NCBI RefSeq assembly: GCF_008806375.1
Contig: NZ_WAAT01000050.1
Span: 62,001-126,000, forward strand
Length of the DNA stretch: 64,000 nucleotides
Direction of reading: 5' to 3'
From: Pseudotamlana haliotis
GTDB taxonomy: Bacteria; Bacteroidota; Bacteroidia; Flavobacteriales; Flavobacteriaceae
The translations under genes and the position numbers were made by a program. Under the pieces are notes generated by a model, which had not been told where the DNA came from, did no database searches, and worked only from the letters and a program-made list of their open reading frames with translations. How positions within the stretch are numbered: position 1 is the first letter of the stretch; every line of letters starts with the position of its first letter. Positions 1 to 7,956 of this stretch are shown piece by piece.

Positions 1-57
1 TTCAAAATAAGGAGCTGTGGTTCCTAAGGGAAGCATATTTGATGGAGTATCTGCCAT
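1..57 (-). CDS. Thioredoxin/redoxin-family protein, N-terminal fragment cut by window edge
   Basis: Nineteen codons are visible from an ATG at 57 (minus strand) to the window edge, reading MADTPSNMLPLGTTAPYFE. The 'LGT.AP.F' pattern just after the start is the usual opening of redoxin/AhpC-TSA type thioredoxin-fold proteins, where 'G..AP.F.L.D' begins the fold. The peroxidatic or CxxC region would lie outside the window, so the exact function cannot be told. It is divergent from the csaA-like gene, with 47 bases between the two starts. Identification rests on the N-terminus only. Confidence 0.6.
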   Translation of the reverse strand, partial: MADTPSNMLPLGTTAPYFE

Positions 58-104
58 AATAATAAAGTTTGCTCAAATTTCGTGAATAATTGTATTTTTA
101 AAAA

Positions 105-440
105 ATGAAAGACTTAATAACTTTTGAAGATTTTACAAAAGTAGATTTACGCGTAGGCACTATTATAGAAGTGCATGATTTTCCAGAAGCTAGAAATCCA
201 GCTTATCAATTATATATTGATTTTGGGTCATTAGGGGTTAAAAAAACATCAGCTCAAATTACCACGCTTTATAAAAAAGATGATTTAATTGACAAGCAGG
301 TGGTTGCTGTGGTTAATTTCCCGAAGAAACAAATAGCAAATTTCATGAGTGAATGTTTGCTAATAGGTGCTGTGAATGCTAAAGATGTAGTACTTTTGAA
401 CCCTGAAACTAAAGTGAAAAACGGAACAGCTGTAAGTTAA
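105..440 (+). CDS. csaA: CsaA-like tRNA-binding domain protein
   Basis: A 111-residue protein consisting of a single tRNA-binding OB-fold (tRNA_bind/CsaA type). Diagnostic stretches are 'FTKVDLRVGTI' near residue 10, the 'KKTSAQIT' loop near 46 and 'QVVAVVNFP' near 65. It matches the roughly 110-residue stand-alone family related to the C-terminal domains of MetRS and Trbp111. Known members bind tRNA, and CsaA was described as a secretion-related chaperone; which applies here is not shown. The ATG start follows an AT-rich leader. It is short but complete. Confidence 0.85.
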   Translation: MKDLITFEDFTKVDLRVGTIIEVHDFPEARNPAYQLYIDFGSLGVKKTSAQITTLYKKDDLIDKQVVAVVNFPKKQIANFMSECLLIGAVNAKDVVLLNPETKVKNGTAVS

Positions 441-492
441 TATGAAAACCAGACTGTTTTTGTAAGCGTTATTAATATAAGAAATAAGATCG

Positions 493-1524
493 TTGAAATA
501 TATTTTTTTAAGTATTGTAAGAGGTTATATGAAATTAGGAATGTTTTTCTATTTCAAAAAAATCACTGTTTACAATCAGGAGCGTATGCCAAAGGATAAA
601 TCTGTCCTTATATTAAGTAATCATCAAAATGGATTGGTAGATCCGTTGTTAATCGCAGTGACCTGCAAGCGCTTCTTTCACTTTCTAACCCGTGCAGGGG
701 TGTTTAAAAAACCAGCATTAGCAAAATTGTTTCATGTGTTTCAAATGCTACCCGTTTATCGTATTCGTGATGGCTGGGGGAATCTCACAAACAACAATGC
801 TATATTTGAAAAATGCACAAAGCTGTTAAGCCAAGATGAGGCTGTGGTAATATTTCCTGAAGGTGGTCATGATTTAAAGCGAACCATTCGTCCGCTAAGC
901 AAAGGCTTTACAAGAATTGTTTTAGACACCTTAAAAAAGCACCCTGAAACCGATTTACAATTGCTTCCTGTAGGTTTAAATTATGAAGACCCCTTAATGT
1001 TTCCAGATAGCGTGTCTATTTTTTATGGAGAGCCCATAAAGGCTAGAGCTATTTGTACCGGAGAAAGAAATCAGGATTTGGTACATTTAAAATCTAGAGT
1101 TCAAGCGGAATTATCTGAGCTCACAACGGTGGTGCCACTTGAAACATACAGCGAATCTCTTAGTAAACTTGAAGCTTTAAATGTTGATTATCTTAAACCT
1201 CAGGCCGTAAATACCTGTATCAAAAATAATTTTCAATCTCCAGTACCAAAACCTAAAGAAACGTTTGTGGGATTGAAAAAGCTGTTCAGAAGGCTGTTAA
1301 TTATTAACTATATCATGCCTTATTTGGTTTGGAAGCGTTACGCCCAACCAAAAATTAAGGAGCTAGAGTTTGTGGCGACCTTTAGATTTGCGGTTACCAT
1401 AGTTTTGGGGCCACTTTGGTTATTGCTTACAGCTTTAATTCTTGGGTTGTGTTTTGGTTGGTTGTTGGCCTTGATCTATGTGGCGCTTAGTTTAACCGTG
1501 GTATTGTTGGCTGTAAAATTTTAA
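493..1524 (+). CDS. PlsC-family 1-acyl-glycerol-phosphate acyltransferase-like membrane protein
   Basis: A 343-residue LPLAT-family acyltransferase. Motif I is 'NHQNGLVDP' (HX4D variant) near residue 43 and motif III is 'VVIFPEGG' near 118. The C-terminus carries a hydrophobic stretch (about 300-340) likely to form one or two membrane segments. The family moves acyl chains to lysophosphatidate or other lipid acceptors; the substrate here is unknown. The chosen start is a TTG at 493; an in-frame ATG at 529 is the alternative and would remove 12 residues. It is convergent with the PUR-like gene and shares the terminator near 1656-1692. Confidence 0.8.
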   Translation: MKYIFLSIVRGYMKLGMFFYFKKITVYNQERMPKDKSVLILSNHQNGLVDPLLIAVTCKRFFHFLTRAGVFKKPALAKLFHVFQMLPVYRIRDGWGNLTNNNAIFEKCTKLLSQDEAVVIFPEGGHDLKRTIRPLSKGFTRIVLDTLKKHPETDLQLLPVGLNYEDPLMFPDSVSIFYGEPIKARAICTGERNQDLVHLKSRVQAELSELTTVVPLETYSESLSKLEALNVDYLKPQAVNTCIKNNFQSPVPKPKETFVGLKKLFRRLLIINYIMPYLVWKRYAQPKIKELEFVATFRFAVTIVLGPLWLLLTALILGLCFGWLLALIYVALSLTVVLLAVKF

Positions 1525-1618
1525 ATTATAGTATAAAACAGAGCCCTTTAAAAAGTAAATTTACTATCGTCGGAACTTGATACAGATCGACAGAATGTGT
1601 GGTTATAAGTATGATGAG

Positions 1619-1639
1619 ATTCTGAATCAAGTTCAGAAT
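1619..1639. repeat. Dispersed palindromic repeat, copy 1
   Basis: Perfect 8-bp arms ATTCTGAA / TTCAGAAT around the 5-nt loop TCAAG, preceded by TGATGAG and followed by GAC. The same design, ATGCTGAA-ACAAG-TTCAGCAT-GAC, recurs at 23655-23675. A further stretch at about 1570-1592 (GGAACTTGATACAGATCG) resembles half of the same element in the opposite orientation. Both copies lie in intergenic spacers, like REP-type elements. Confidence 0.65.
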
Positions 1640-1655
1640 GACAAACTATAGCATA

Positions 1656-1692
1656 AAAAAACCGCTAAACTTAAGCTTAACGGTTTATAATT
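1656..1692. terminator. Likely bidirectional terminator between convergent genes
   Basis: A near-palindrome opening AAACCG (1659-1664) and closing CGGTTT (1681-1686), with TTAAGCTTAA at its centre. It is preceded by an A-run and followed by AT-rich sequence, between the stop codons of the acyltransferase gene (1524) and the PUR-like gene (1709). Confidence 0.6.
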
Positions 1693-1708
1693 TTATATTC
1701 CTTTAATT

Positions 1709-2092
1709 TTAGATATCATCAAAACTAATATCGGTAAAGCTATCAGGTGTTTTTAATTCATCTTCAGTAACACGACTTGTAGGGTCGTATTCTTTTTTGA
1801 AGTCTTTTTGGTGACGCTCGCTAATAACTTCATCACCTTTTTCTTTAATGATATAATTGGTCATTTCAGCTAAAATCTCTTTAAATTCTGAAAAATCTTC
1901 CTTGTAGATATAAATTTTATGTTTTTTGTAATGAAATGATCCGTCGTCATTTGTGAACTTCTTACTTTCTGTGATTGTTAAGTAGTAATCATCTGCTTTA
2001 GTAGCTCTTACATCAAAAAAATAAGTGCGTCTTCCTGCTCTTAAAACTTTTGAAAATATTTCCTCTTTCTCCATCATACCGTTATTATTCAT
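1709..2092 (-). CDS. PUR-alpha-like nucleic-acid-binding protein (DUF3276)
   Basis: A 127-residue protein with the DUF3276/PUR-like fold: 'SKVLRAGRRTYFFDVRATKADDYYLTITESK' at about 14-44, then 'HKIYIYKEDFSEF' and an acidic, disordered tail. Characterised relatives include Borrelia BpuR, a DNA/RNA-binding repressor; the family is nearly universal in Bacteroidota and likely acts in nucleic-acid binding. The listed ATG gives MNNNGMMEKEE; an internal Met at residue 6 or 7 would also fit. It is a single-gene unit, convergent with the acyltransferase gene. Confidence 0.85.
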   Translation of the reverse strand: MNNNGMMEKEEIFSKVLRAGRRTYFFDVRATKADDYYLTITESKKFTNDDGSFHYKKHKIYIYKEDFSEFKEILAEMTNYIIKEKGDEVISERHQKDFKKEYDPTSRVTEDELKTPDSFTDISFDDI

Positions 2093-2246
2093 AGTTCTAT
2101 TAAAATTTATTTATCATCATAATAATATCAAAAATCTAAAAAAAACAGTTACTAAACAACAAATTTTGAGCTTTCTTTTTGAAATGTCAGGTTTCGTTGC
2201 ATATAATTAAAAAAAAGGACTTTTGTTGTTGTTTTAGTGTAAAGAT

Positions 2247-4010
2247 TTACAGTGAGTTAGAGCTGTCCTCGCTAAGTTGTTTTAAATAAAGTTCTTTGTA
2301 ATACCCCTCTTTATTGATGAGATTATTGTGTGTGCCTTCTTGTACAATTTCACCAGCATCTAGAACGATAATTTTATCGGCATTTTGGGCTGAAGAAATA
2401 CGGTGACTTACAATGATACTCGTTCTGTCTGTAGAGAGTTTATTGATGTTTTTTAATATTTTTTCTTCCGTTTCTGTATCTACAGCAGACAAACAATCGT
2501 CAAATAACAATATTTTAGGTGATTTTATAATCGCTCTCGCAATGGAAACGCGCTGTTTTTGTCCGCCAGAAAGCGTAATCCCACGCTCTCCTAAAACGGT
2601 ATCATAACCTTTATTGAATTTCATGATGTTTTTGTGAACTTGCGCATTTTTAGCAGCTTCAATCACATCGTCATCAGTGGCTTCTTGATTTCCAAATTTG
2701 ATATTCGTTTTGATGCTATCGGAAAATAAAAAAGCATCCTGTGGCACGTAGCCGATATTGTTTCTTAAATCATTTAAGTTAAGCTGATTGATTTCAGTGT
2801 CGCCAACTAAAATAGAACCCTTGTCAATATCATAAAGGCGACCAACCAAATCTAAAATGGTTGATTTTCCAGAACCTGTTTTTCCTAAAATGGCTAATGT
2901 TTCACCAGCTTGAATTGAAAAACTGATGCCTTTTAAGGCCTGTATATTGGTGTCGTCATAAGTGAAATAGACATCTTTAAAGGTAATGCCTCCAGTAATT
3001 TCGGTGTGACTTGATACATCGTTTTTAATTTCAGGAACCGTTTTTAAAAACTCATTGATACGTTTCTGAGAAGCTTCAGCCTGTTGTACAATAGACGTTA
3101 CCCAACCTACAGTTGCTACCGGCCAGGTGAGCATGTTAACATATATAATGAATTCGGCAATAGTCCCAATGCTTTCTATTTCCCCATCAATATATTGCAT
3201 CCCACCTATATAGATAACGAGTAAGTTGCTCACGCCAATAAGTAAAACCATCATAGGGAAAAACCAAGCTTGCACTTTGGTGAGGTCTATTTGCTTATCT
3301 TTACTTTCCTTAGCTAAAATGTTGAAATTTTGAGCGGTTTGTGGCTCCATACCATAAGCCTTAATAACTGAAATACCACTAAAAGATTCCTGCGTAAAAG
3401 TAGAGAGTTTTGATAAATACTCCTGAACTATGGTGCTGCGTTTGTGTATTTCTTTACTCAGTTTATAGATGATAACTGATAAAATAGGTAAAGGTAAAAT
3501 GGTGTAAAGGGTCAATTTAGGCGAAGCATTAAACATATAAATAATCACGATCACAAAAAGCGCGATGGTGTTGATGCTATACATTATGGCTGGACCAGCA
3601 TACATACGAACACGGCCAACATCTTCGGTAATACGGTTCATTAAATCACCTGTTCTATTTTTTTTATAGAAGTTTAAGGAGAGTTTTTGGTATTGCTCGT
3701 AAATTTCATTTTTTAAATCGTACTCGATATAACGTGAAACGTTAATGATGGTTTGCCTCATGAAAAAAGTAAGGATACCACCAATTATTGCGGCGCCAAT
3801 AATGTATAAAATGGCTTCGGTTAAATCGGCTTTAATTGCAGCCTCGGTAACACCACCTTTGAGGTAGTTTTCAATAATTACGAAAATTTGCTTGACATAT
3901 CGTGGTGTAAAAAGCAGAAAAATTCTAGCAATTATGGTAATTACAATACCAGTAAGGAGGTGGGTTTTATATTTTAAGAAGTATTTATTTAGGTGTTGTA
4001 ATTCTTTCAT
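2247..4010 (-). CDS. ABC exporter half-transporter with degenerate Walker B glutamate
   Basis: A 587-residue exporter with a six-helix membrane domain (about 20-310) fused to an ATPase domain. Walker A is GKTGSGKS at 376-383, the signature LSGGQ at 480-484 and the H-loop is SHR. After the Walker B aspartate (D504) the catalytic glutamate position is Asp (FDDCLSAVD, D505). This 'DD' form is typical of the degenerate-site half of heterodimeric exporters such as BmrC/MdlA/TM287. No partner half is adjacent. The substrate (drug, lipid or peptide) cannot be predicted. It is divergent from nusB. Confidence 0.88.
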   Translation of the reverse strand: MKELQHLNKYFLKYKTHLLTGIVITIIARIFLLFTPRYVKQIFVIIENYLKGGVTEAAIKADLTEAILYIIGAAIIGGILTFFMRQTIINVSRYIEYDLKNEIYEQYQKLSLNFYKKNRTGDLMNRITEDVGRVRMYAGPAIMYSINTIALFVIVIIYMFNASPKLTLYTILPLPILSVIIYKLSKEIHKRSTIVQEYLSKLSTFTQESFSGISVIKAYGMEPQTAQNFNILAKESKDKQIDLTKVQAWFFPMMVLLIGVSNLLVIYIGGMQYIDGEIESIGTIAEFIIYVNMLTWPVATVGWVTSIVQQAEASQKRINEFLKTVPEIKNDVSSHTEITGGITFKDVYFTYDDTNIQALKGISFSIQAGETLAILGKTGSGKSTILDLVGRLYDIDKGSILVGDTEINQLNLNDLRNNIGYVPQDAFLFSDSIKTNIKFGNQEATDDDVIEAAKNAQVHKNIMKFNKGYDTVLGERGITLSGGQKQRVSIARAIIKSPKILLFDDCLSAVDTETEEKILKNINKLSTDRTSIIVSHRISSAQNADKIIVLDAGEIVQEGTHNNLINKEGYYKELYLKQLSEDSSNSL

Positions 4011-4132
4011 TCAATGTTTAAAATAGTAGGGCAAATATAGGGTATAAAAGATAATTAATACGGGCTCGCTTTTATGTGAATTGTTAAATAATCTTAACGC
4101 TATTTTCTCATAATAAAACCTATAATACTGTA

Positions 4133-4160
4133 TTTGTTTTTAAATATAGTGTTATTTTTG
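4133..4160 (+). promoter_or_regulatory. Probable nusB promoter
   Basis: The -7 element TATTTTTG (4153-4160) fits the Bacteroidota consensus TAnnTTTG. An upstream TTTG (4133-4136) lies 16 nt away, slightly short of the usual spacing. It is the best candidate between the divergent ABC exporter and nusB. Confidence 0.45.
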
Positions 4161-4211
4161 CGGCGTGAAAACAATGAAACACTTCATCTTTTTTAATTAA
4201 AGTTCTTTGTA

Positions 4212-5159
4212 ATGATGTTAAGCAGAAGACATATCCGCGTAAAAGTAATGCAAACCATGTATGCATTTAAAGGTAGTGAAAGTGATGATTTTAGTAAAGA
4301 TCAGAAGTTTTTAGTCTACAGTATTGAAAATATGTACAATTTGTACCTTTTAATCATCTCTTTATTGATTGAAGTGCAAAAGCGAGCTGAAAGCGATTTA
4401 CAGAAGAAACAAAACAAACACCTTGCAACCAAGGAAGATAAAGACCCGAATAGAAAGTTTGTAAACAACGAGCTTCTCAAACTTTTAAAAGACAACATTC
4501 AATTAGAAGATGAGATTAAGGGTAATGCCCATATCAACTGGGAATTAGATAGTGAGTATGTTGATGTTATTTTTAAGGCCATTACTTCAAGCGAGTTGTA
4601 TGCCGAATACATGAAAACACGCGTTTCAGATTTTAAAGAAGACCGAAGTTTTATAGTCGATGTTTTTAAAGACATTATTGCACCTAACGAAAAGCTTTAC
4701 GAGTATATAGAAGATAAAAACTTAACCTGGTTAGACGATTTACCAACGGTAAACACCACCATTTTAAAGTTACTTAGAAAAGCGAAGCTCACATCTCCTG
4801 AAAAGCACTTTACACCAAAATTATATAAGGATATTGAAGATAAGCAGTTTGCTGTAACATTGTTTAAGAAAACCTTGTTGAATCGTTCGGCCATTAATAA
4901 AGAGATTGAGCAAAAAACAAAAAACTGGGATGCCGATCGTATCGCAAACGTTGATTACGTGCTTTTACAAATGGCTATTTCTGAAATTAAAAATTTTCCG
5001 TCAATTCCTGTGAAAGTGACCATGAATGAGTATTTAGAAATTTCTAAAGAATATTCTACACCTAAAAGTAGCATCTTTATTAATGGTATATTAGATAAAC
5101 TGGTAAAGGAGTATGAAGCTGAAGGGAACTTAAATAAAATTGGACGCGGATTGATGTAA
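4212..5159 (+). CDS. nusB: Transcription antitermination factor NusB, long Bacteroidota form
   Basis: A 315-residue protein, about twice the length of E. coli NusB. It opens with 'SRRHIRVKVMQTMYAF' (NusB-type 'R..AR..A.Q.LYA'). The canonical C-terminal helices lie at about 238-305, including 'NWDADRIANVDYVLLQMAISEI' and 'INGILDKL'. A Lys/Glu-rich insertion (about 60-150) separates the halves, as is usual in this phylum. NusB binds NusE and boxA RNA to prevent termination in rRNA operons. Two adjacent ATG codons (4212 and 4215) could start it. It is followed by the DUF1573 and yajC genes. Confidence 0.93.
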   Translation: MMLSRRHIRVKVMQTMYAFKGSESDDFSKDQKFLVYSIENMYNLYLLIISLLIEVQKRAESDLQKKQNKHLATKEDKDPNRKFVNNELLKLLKDNIQLEDEIKGNAHINWELDSEYVDVIFKAITSSELYAEYMKTRVSDFKEDRSFIVDVFKDIIAPNEKLYEYIEDKNLTWLDDLPTVNTTILKLLRKAKLTSPEKHFTPKLYKDIEDKQFAVTLFKKTLLNRSAINKEIEQKTKNWDADRIANVDYVLLQMAISEIKNFPSIPVKVTMNEYLEISKEYSTPKSSIFINGILDKLVKEYEAEGNLNKIGRGLM

Positions 5160-5257
5160 TCTGTTCCTGTTAAGAACTGTTAAGAAAATTGCAAAAATTT
5201 TTAAAAGCTTAAAATATTACTATTTTTACACACCAAAACTATAAAAAAGAAGGATTT

Positions 5258-5716
5258 ATGAAAAAAGTTATTTTAGGGTTAACCACCTTATGTTTAGTTG
5301 CATTTACGTCTTGTAAGGATAACGCAGCAGCGAAAATAGAAGAAACAAATGTAACGGCAGCGGCTGAACGTGACGCAAATGCTTCAAACTTCCCAGTATT
5401 AGAATTTGATAAGAAAGAGCATGATTTTGGTGAAATAGTAGCTAAAACACCTGTAGAAACTGTGTTTAATTACACGAATACTGGTGATGCACCTTTGGTG
5501 ATTACTGATATTAAAAGTTCTTGTGGATGTACAGTACCTCAAAATTGGAGTAGAGAGCCATTAGCGCCAGGGGCCAGTGGAAAATTCACAGTAAAGTTTA
5601 ACGGTAGTGGATCTAATAAAGTAACAAAATCGATTACGGTTACAGCGAATACTGAAAAAGGTACAGAAGTAGTTAGAATTACTGCATTTGTAAAGCCAGA
5701 AGCTGCGAAAAGTTAA
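5258..5716 (+). CDS. DUF1573 lipoprotein
   Basis: A 152-residue protein with a lipoprotein signal (MKKVILGLTTLCLVAFTSC, lipobox Cys about 20) and an Ig-like DUF1573 domain: 'FDKKEHDFGEI', 'VFNYTNTGDAPLVI', then the family hallmark 'SSCGCTVP' and 'LAPGASGKFTVKF'. The molecular function of the family is not established; it is widespread in the Bacteroidota envelope. It sits between nusB and yajC, 98 bp after nusB and 32 bp before yajC, so co-transcription is likely. Confidence 0.88.
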   Translation: MKKVILGLTTLCLVAFTSCKDNAAAKIEETNVTAAAERDANASNFPVLEFDKKEHDFGEIVAKTPVETVFNYTNTGDAPLVITDIKSSCGCTVPQNWSREPLAPGASGKFTVKFNGSGSNKVTKSITVTANTEKGTEVVRITAFVKPEAAKS

Positions 5717-5748
5717 TTAACAGCTTAACAAGCTAAAACTATAAATAA

Positions 5749-6039
5749 ATGAGTGAAGGTTTAGGCAGTATGTTGCCATTTGTATTAATGTTTGTTGTTG
5801 TGTATTTCTTTATGATTGCACCACAAATGAAACGTGCCAAGAAAGAAAAGAAATTTGCAGCCGAGTTAAAACGTGGTGATAAAGTAATCACGAAAAGTGG
5901 TTTACACGCTAAGGTTTTAGAATTGAATGATAAAGACCATACCTGTGTGTTAGAAACCTTGTCTGGAAAATTGAAATTCGATAAATCGGCCATTTCAATG
6001 GAATTAAGTACAAAACTTAACGCTCCAGAAAAAAAATAA
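5749..6039 (+). CDS. yajC: Preprotein translocase subunit YajC
   Basis: A 96-residue protein with one N-terminal membrane helix ('MLPFVLMFVVVYFFMIAPQMKRAKKEKKF') and the small soluble domain 'LKRGDKVITKSGLHAKVLELND' typical of YajC. YajC associates with SecDF in the Sec holotranslocon; the partner secDF lies at 27.4 kb. It ends at a strong terminator just downstream, so it is the last gene of the nusB cluster. Confidence 0.95.
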   Translation: MSEGLGSMLPFVLMFVVVYFFMIAPQMKRAKKEKKFAAELKRGDKVITKSGLHAKVLELNDKDHTCVLETLSGKLKFDKSAISMELSTKLNAPEKK

Positions 6040-6059
6040 TCATTTCTATAAATGATTGA

Positions 6060-6088
6060 TAAAGCTCCCAATTTGGGGGCTTTTTTTT
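6060..6088 (+). terminator. Intrinsic terminator after yajC
   Basis: Stem AAGCTCCC (6061-6068) / GGGGGCTT (6074-6081) with one wobble pair, followed by a run of eight T. It ends the nusB - DUF1573 - yajC unit. Confidence 0.8.
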
Positions 6089-6401
6089 GTTTAGTATTTT
6101 TCTTGTTAAAATATCTTAACGTTTCAAATTTGCTTATGGGGCTATATTTACGTAAATTTGGCTAATGAGTAAAGGAATAAATGAAAAAAATTGCAGAATA
6201 TTTAACTTCAACTTTCTAGTTTTTAGAAACCAGTCTGACAAATTTATTCCACCTTCTCGTTAGCGCTTCGATCCTTATCAAATTTATTTTAAACCCTTAC
6301 CTTTTAAATAATCCGTACGAGCTTTTGATGGTTATTTAATAGGTAAATTTTATTTTAAATAGCCTCTTGTTCTGTCTAATACATACAAGTAACACTTTTT
6401 T
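6089..6401. other. Long spacer between yajC and the acetyltransferase gene
   Basis: AT-rich spacer of more than 300 bp. It holds the promoter at 6129-6160 and a 32-codon frame at 6165-6263 (begins MSKGINEKNC). The same frame continues past the TAG at 6261 for 15 sense codons before the next stop. I recognise no homology. It could be a small leaderless gene, the remains of a gene, or the 5' leader of the acetyltransferase mRNA. Confidence 0.4.
6129..6160 (+). promoter_or_regulatory. Strong-looking promoter with no obvious gene of its own
   Basis: TTTG (6129-6132), 20 nt, TAAATTTG (6153-6160): a full match to the Bacteroidota consensus. An ATG begins only 5 nt after the -7 element (6165) and opens a 32-codon reading frame ending at 6263. 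The next supported gene, the GNAT acetyltransferase, starts about 240 bp further on. Confidence 0.6.
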
Positions 6402-6857
6402 ATGTCCGAAATCATGTCAATGACCATAAAAACATTTGATGCCTTTACGAGGTTGTCAATTAACGATATTAACCGTACAGCGAATTTTATATATGCGAAT
6501 TCTGGTGAATTTAGAGATTCTAAAAGCGCCATAAGGAAATCGTTGTTATATGCGGCTAAGGAAATTGCAGGGTTAGGTGGTTTTGTATTTTTAATGGAGC
6601 ATAAAACTGAAATTGTAGGGGCAGTAGTTGTGAATAAAACGGGGATGAACGAGTATTTGTCAGAAAATATTTTGGTGTATATTGCTGTCAAAGAAGAATT
6701 TGCAGACCAAGGCATTGCTTCAGAATTGATTAAACACACCAAATCGTATTGCCGAGGGGCCATTGCGATACATATTAATAAAAACAACCCAATGATTAAG
6801 CTTTTTGAAAATGAAGGGTTTGAGGCCAGAAACATTGAAATGCGATTAACCAGATAA
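6402..6857 (+). CDS. GNAT-family N-acetyltransferase
   Basis: A 151-residue GNAT-fold protein. The acetyl-CoA-binding motif A is 'IAVKEEFADQGIASELIKHTKSYC' at about 94-117 (Q/RxxGxA pattern), and the C-terminal 'NNPMIKLFENEGFEARNIEMRL' is the usual motif B. The substrate is unknown. Downstream Met codons at residues 5 and 7 are alternative starts. The likely promoter is the one near 6150, unless that serves a separate small gene. Confidence 0.8.
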   Translation: MSEIMSMTIKTFDAFTRLSINDINRTANFIYANSGEFRDSKSAIRKSLLYAAKEIAGLGGFVFLMEHKTEIVGAVVVNKTGMNEYLSENILVYIAVKEEFADQGIASELIKHTKSYCRGAIAIHINKNNPMIKLFENEGFEARNIEMRLTR

Positions 6858-6892
6858 TAACAGTTAATTGTAATACATTTAAAACAGAAAAC

Positions 6893-7084
6893 ATGAAAAT
6901 TTTATATATTAAACGTCAAACACAATACGAAAAACGATACAGCATTAAAATGGGGCAATTAATCACGAAAGTCACTTCAATTAAGAAGTACCTTTTTGGT
7001 TTGCCTGTTCAAACACTTCGAACGAATAAGGAGACTTATTATAAAGAGGTGAAAGATAAAAATAATGCTATGCTATTTGTATAA
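6893..7084 (+). CDS. Small basic protein of unknown function
   Basis: A 63-residue, Lys-rich protein, MKILYIKRQTQ..., with a C-terminal part 'TLRTNKETYYKEVKDKNNAML'. No domain is recognised. It lies between the acetyltransferase gene and proC, 36 bp after the former and 62 bp before the latter, in the same orientation, with an AT-rich leader like its neighbours. It is kept because spacing and codon use fit a real gene; evidence is modest. Confidence 0.5.
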   Translation: MKILYIKRQTQYEKRYSIKMGQLITKVTSIKKYLFGLPVQTLRTNKETYYKEVKDKNNAMLFV

Positions 7085-7145
7085 CTGACAAATGATAATT
7101 GAAACACAACAATCTATTAACCAAATAAAATAAGTTAAAAAACAC

Positions 7146-7952
7146 ATGAAAGTACTAGTAATCGGAGCCGGAAATATGGGATTAACCTATGCCGAGGGCA
7201 TGTCGAAGTCCAAACTTCTAGAAGGAAATAACATTATGGTTCTTGATAACAGCGAAGAAAAGCTGAAAGAACTTGACGAAATTCCATATTTTGACGCCTA
7301 TAGAGACTTAAAAGAATGTGTGCCATCGGCAGATGTTATATTTATAGCCGTAAAGCCATTTCACGCCGAAAGCGTATTTGAAAATATTAAGCCTTATACC
7401 AACAAAAATCAAATTATAGTATCTGTTATGGCAGGTGTCACTATAGGGGCTATGCAAAAAATGTCTGGTTTAGATAAAGTGGTAAGAGCTATGCCTAATT
7501 TACCAGCACAAATTGGAAAAGGATTAACGTCTTTTGTGGCTTCTGCCGAAGTATCGAAAGATGAAGCTTCAGCAGTAGAAACCTTGTTAAGTACTACAGG
7601 GAAATCACTTGAGGTATCCAATGAAAATTTTATTGATGCTTCAACAGGTATTTCTGGAAGCGGACCAGCATACGTTTTCTTTTTTATGGAAAGTATGATG
7701 AAAGCTGCTGCAGAAATGGGCTTTTCAAAAGAAGACGGAACAACATTAGTAACACAAACTTTTGCCGGTGCCGTTGAGCTTTTTAGTCAATCTGATATCA
7801 CACCAAGAGAGTGGATGGATCGTGTAGCCTCTAAAGGAGGAACAACAAGAGCAGCATTGAATTCTTTGGAAGACAATAAAGTAGATGTGTTAATTAGGGA
7901 TGCTGCTTATGCTGCATTTAATCGTGCAATTGAATTAGGAGAAGAACATTAA
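7146..7952 (+). CDS. proC: Pyrroline-5-carboxylate reductase
   Basis: A 268-residue enzyme for the last step of proline synthesis, reducing pyrroline-5-carboxylate with NAD(P)H. The N-terminal Rossmann motif is 'VIGAGNMG' at 5-12, followed by 'VIFIAVKP' and 'VSVMAGVTIGAMQ'. The C-terminal signature 'VASKGGTTRAALNSLE' is P5CR-specific. It is followed after 4 bp by proB, so the two are co-transcribed. The third proline gene, proA, is not in the window. Confidence 0.96.
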   Translation: MKVLVIGAGNMGLTYAEGMSKSKLLEGNNIMVLDNSEEKLKELDEIPYFDAYRDLKECVPSADVIFIAVKPFHAESVFENIKPYTNKNQIIVSVMAGVTIGAMQKMSGLDKVVRAMPNLPAQIGKGLTSFVASAEVSKDEASAVETLLSTTGKSLEVSNENFIDASTGISGSGPAYVFFFMESMMKAAAEMGFSKEDGTTLVTQTFAGAVELFSQSDITPREWMDRVASKGGTTRAALNSLEDNKVDVLIRDAAYAAFNRAIELGEEH

Positions 7953-7956
7953 TAAG

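Noticed and set aside
6350-6835. A 161-codon minus-strand frame opposite the GNAT gene
   Set aside because: The plus strand has recognisable acetyltransferase motifs; the minus-strand translation has no family character.
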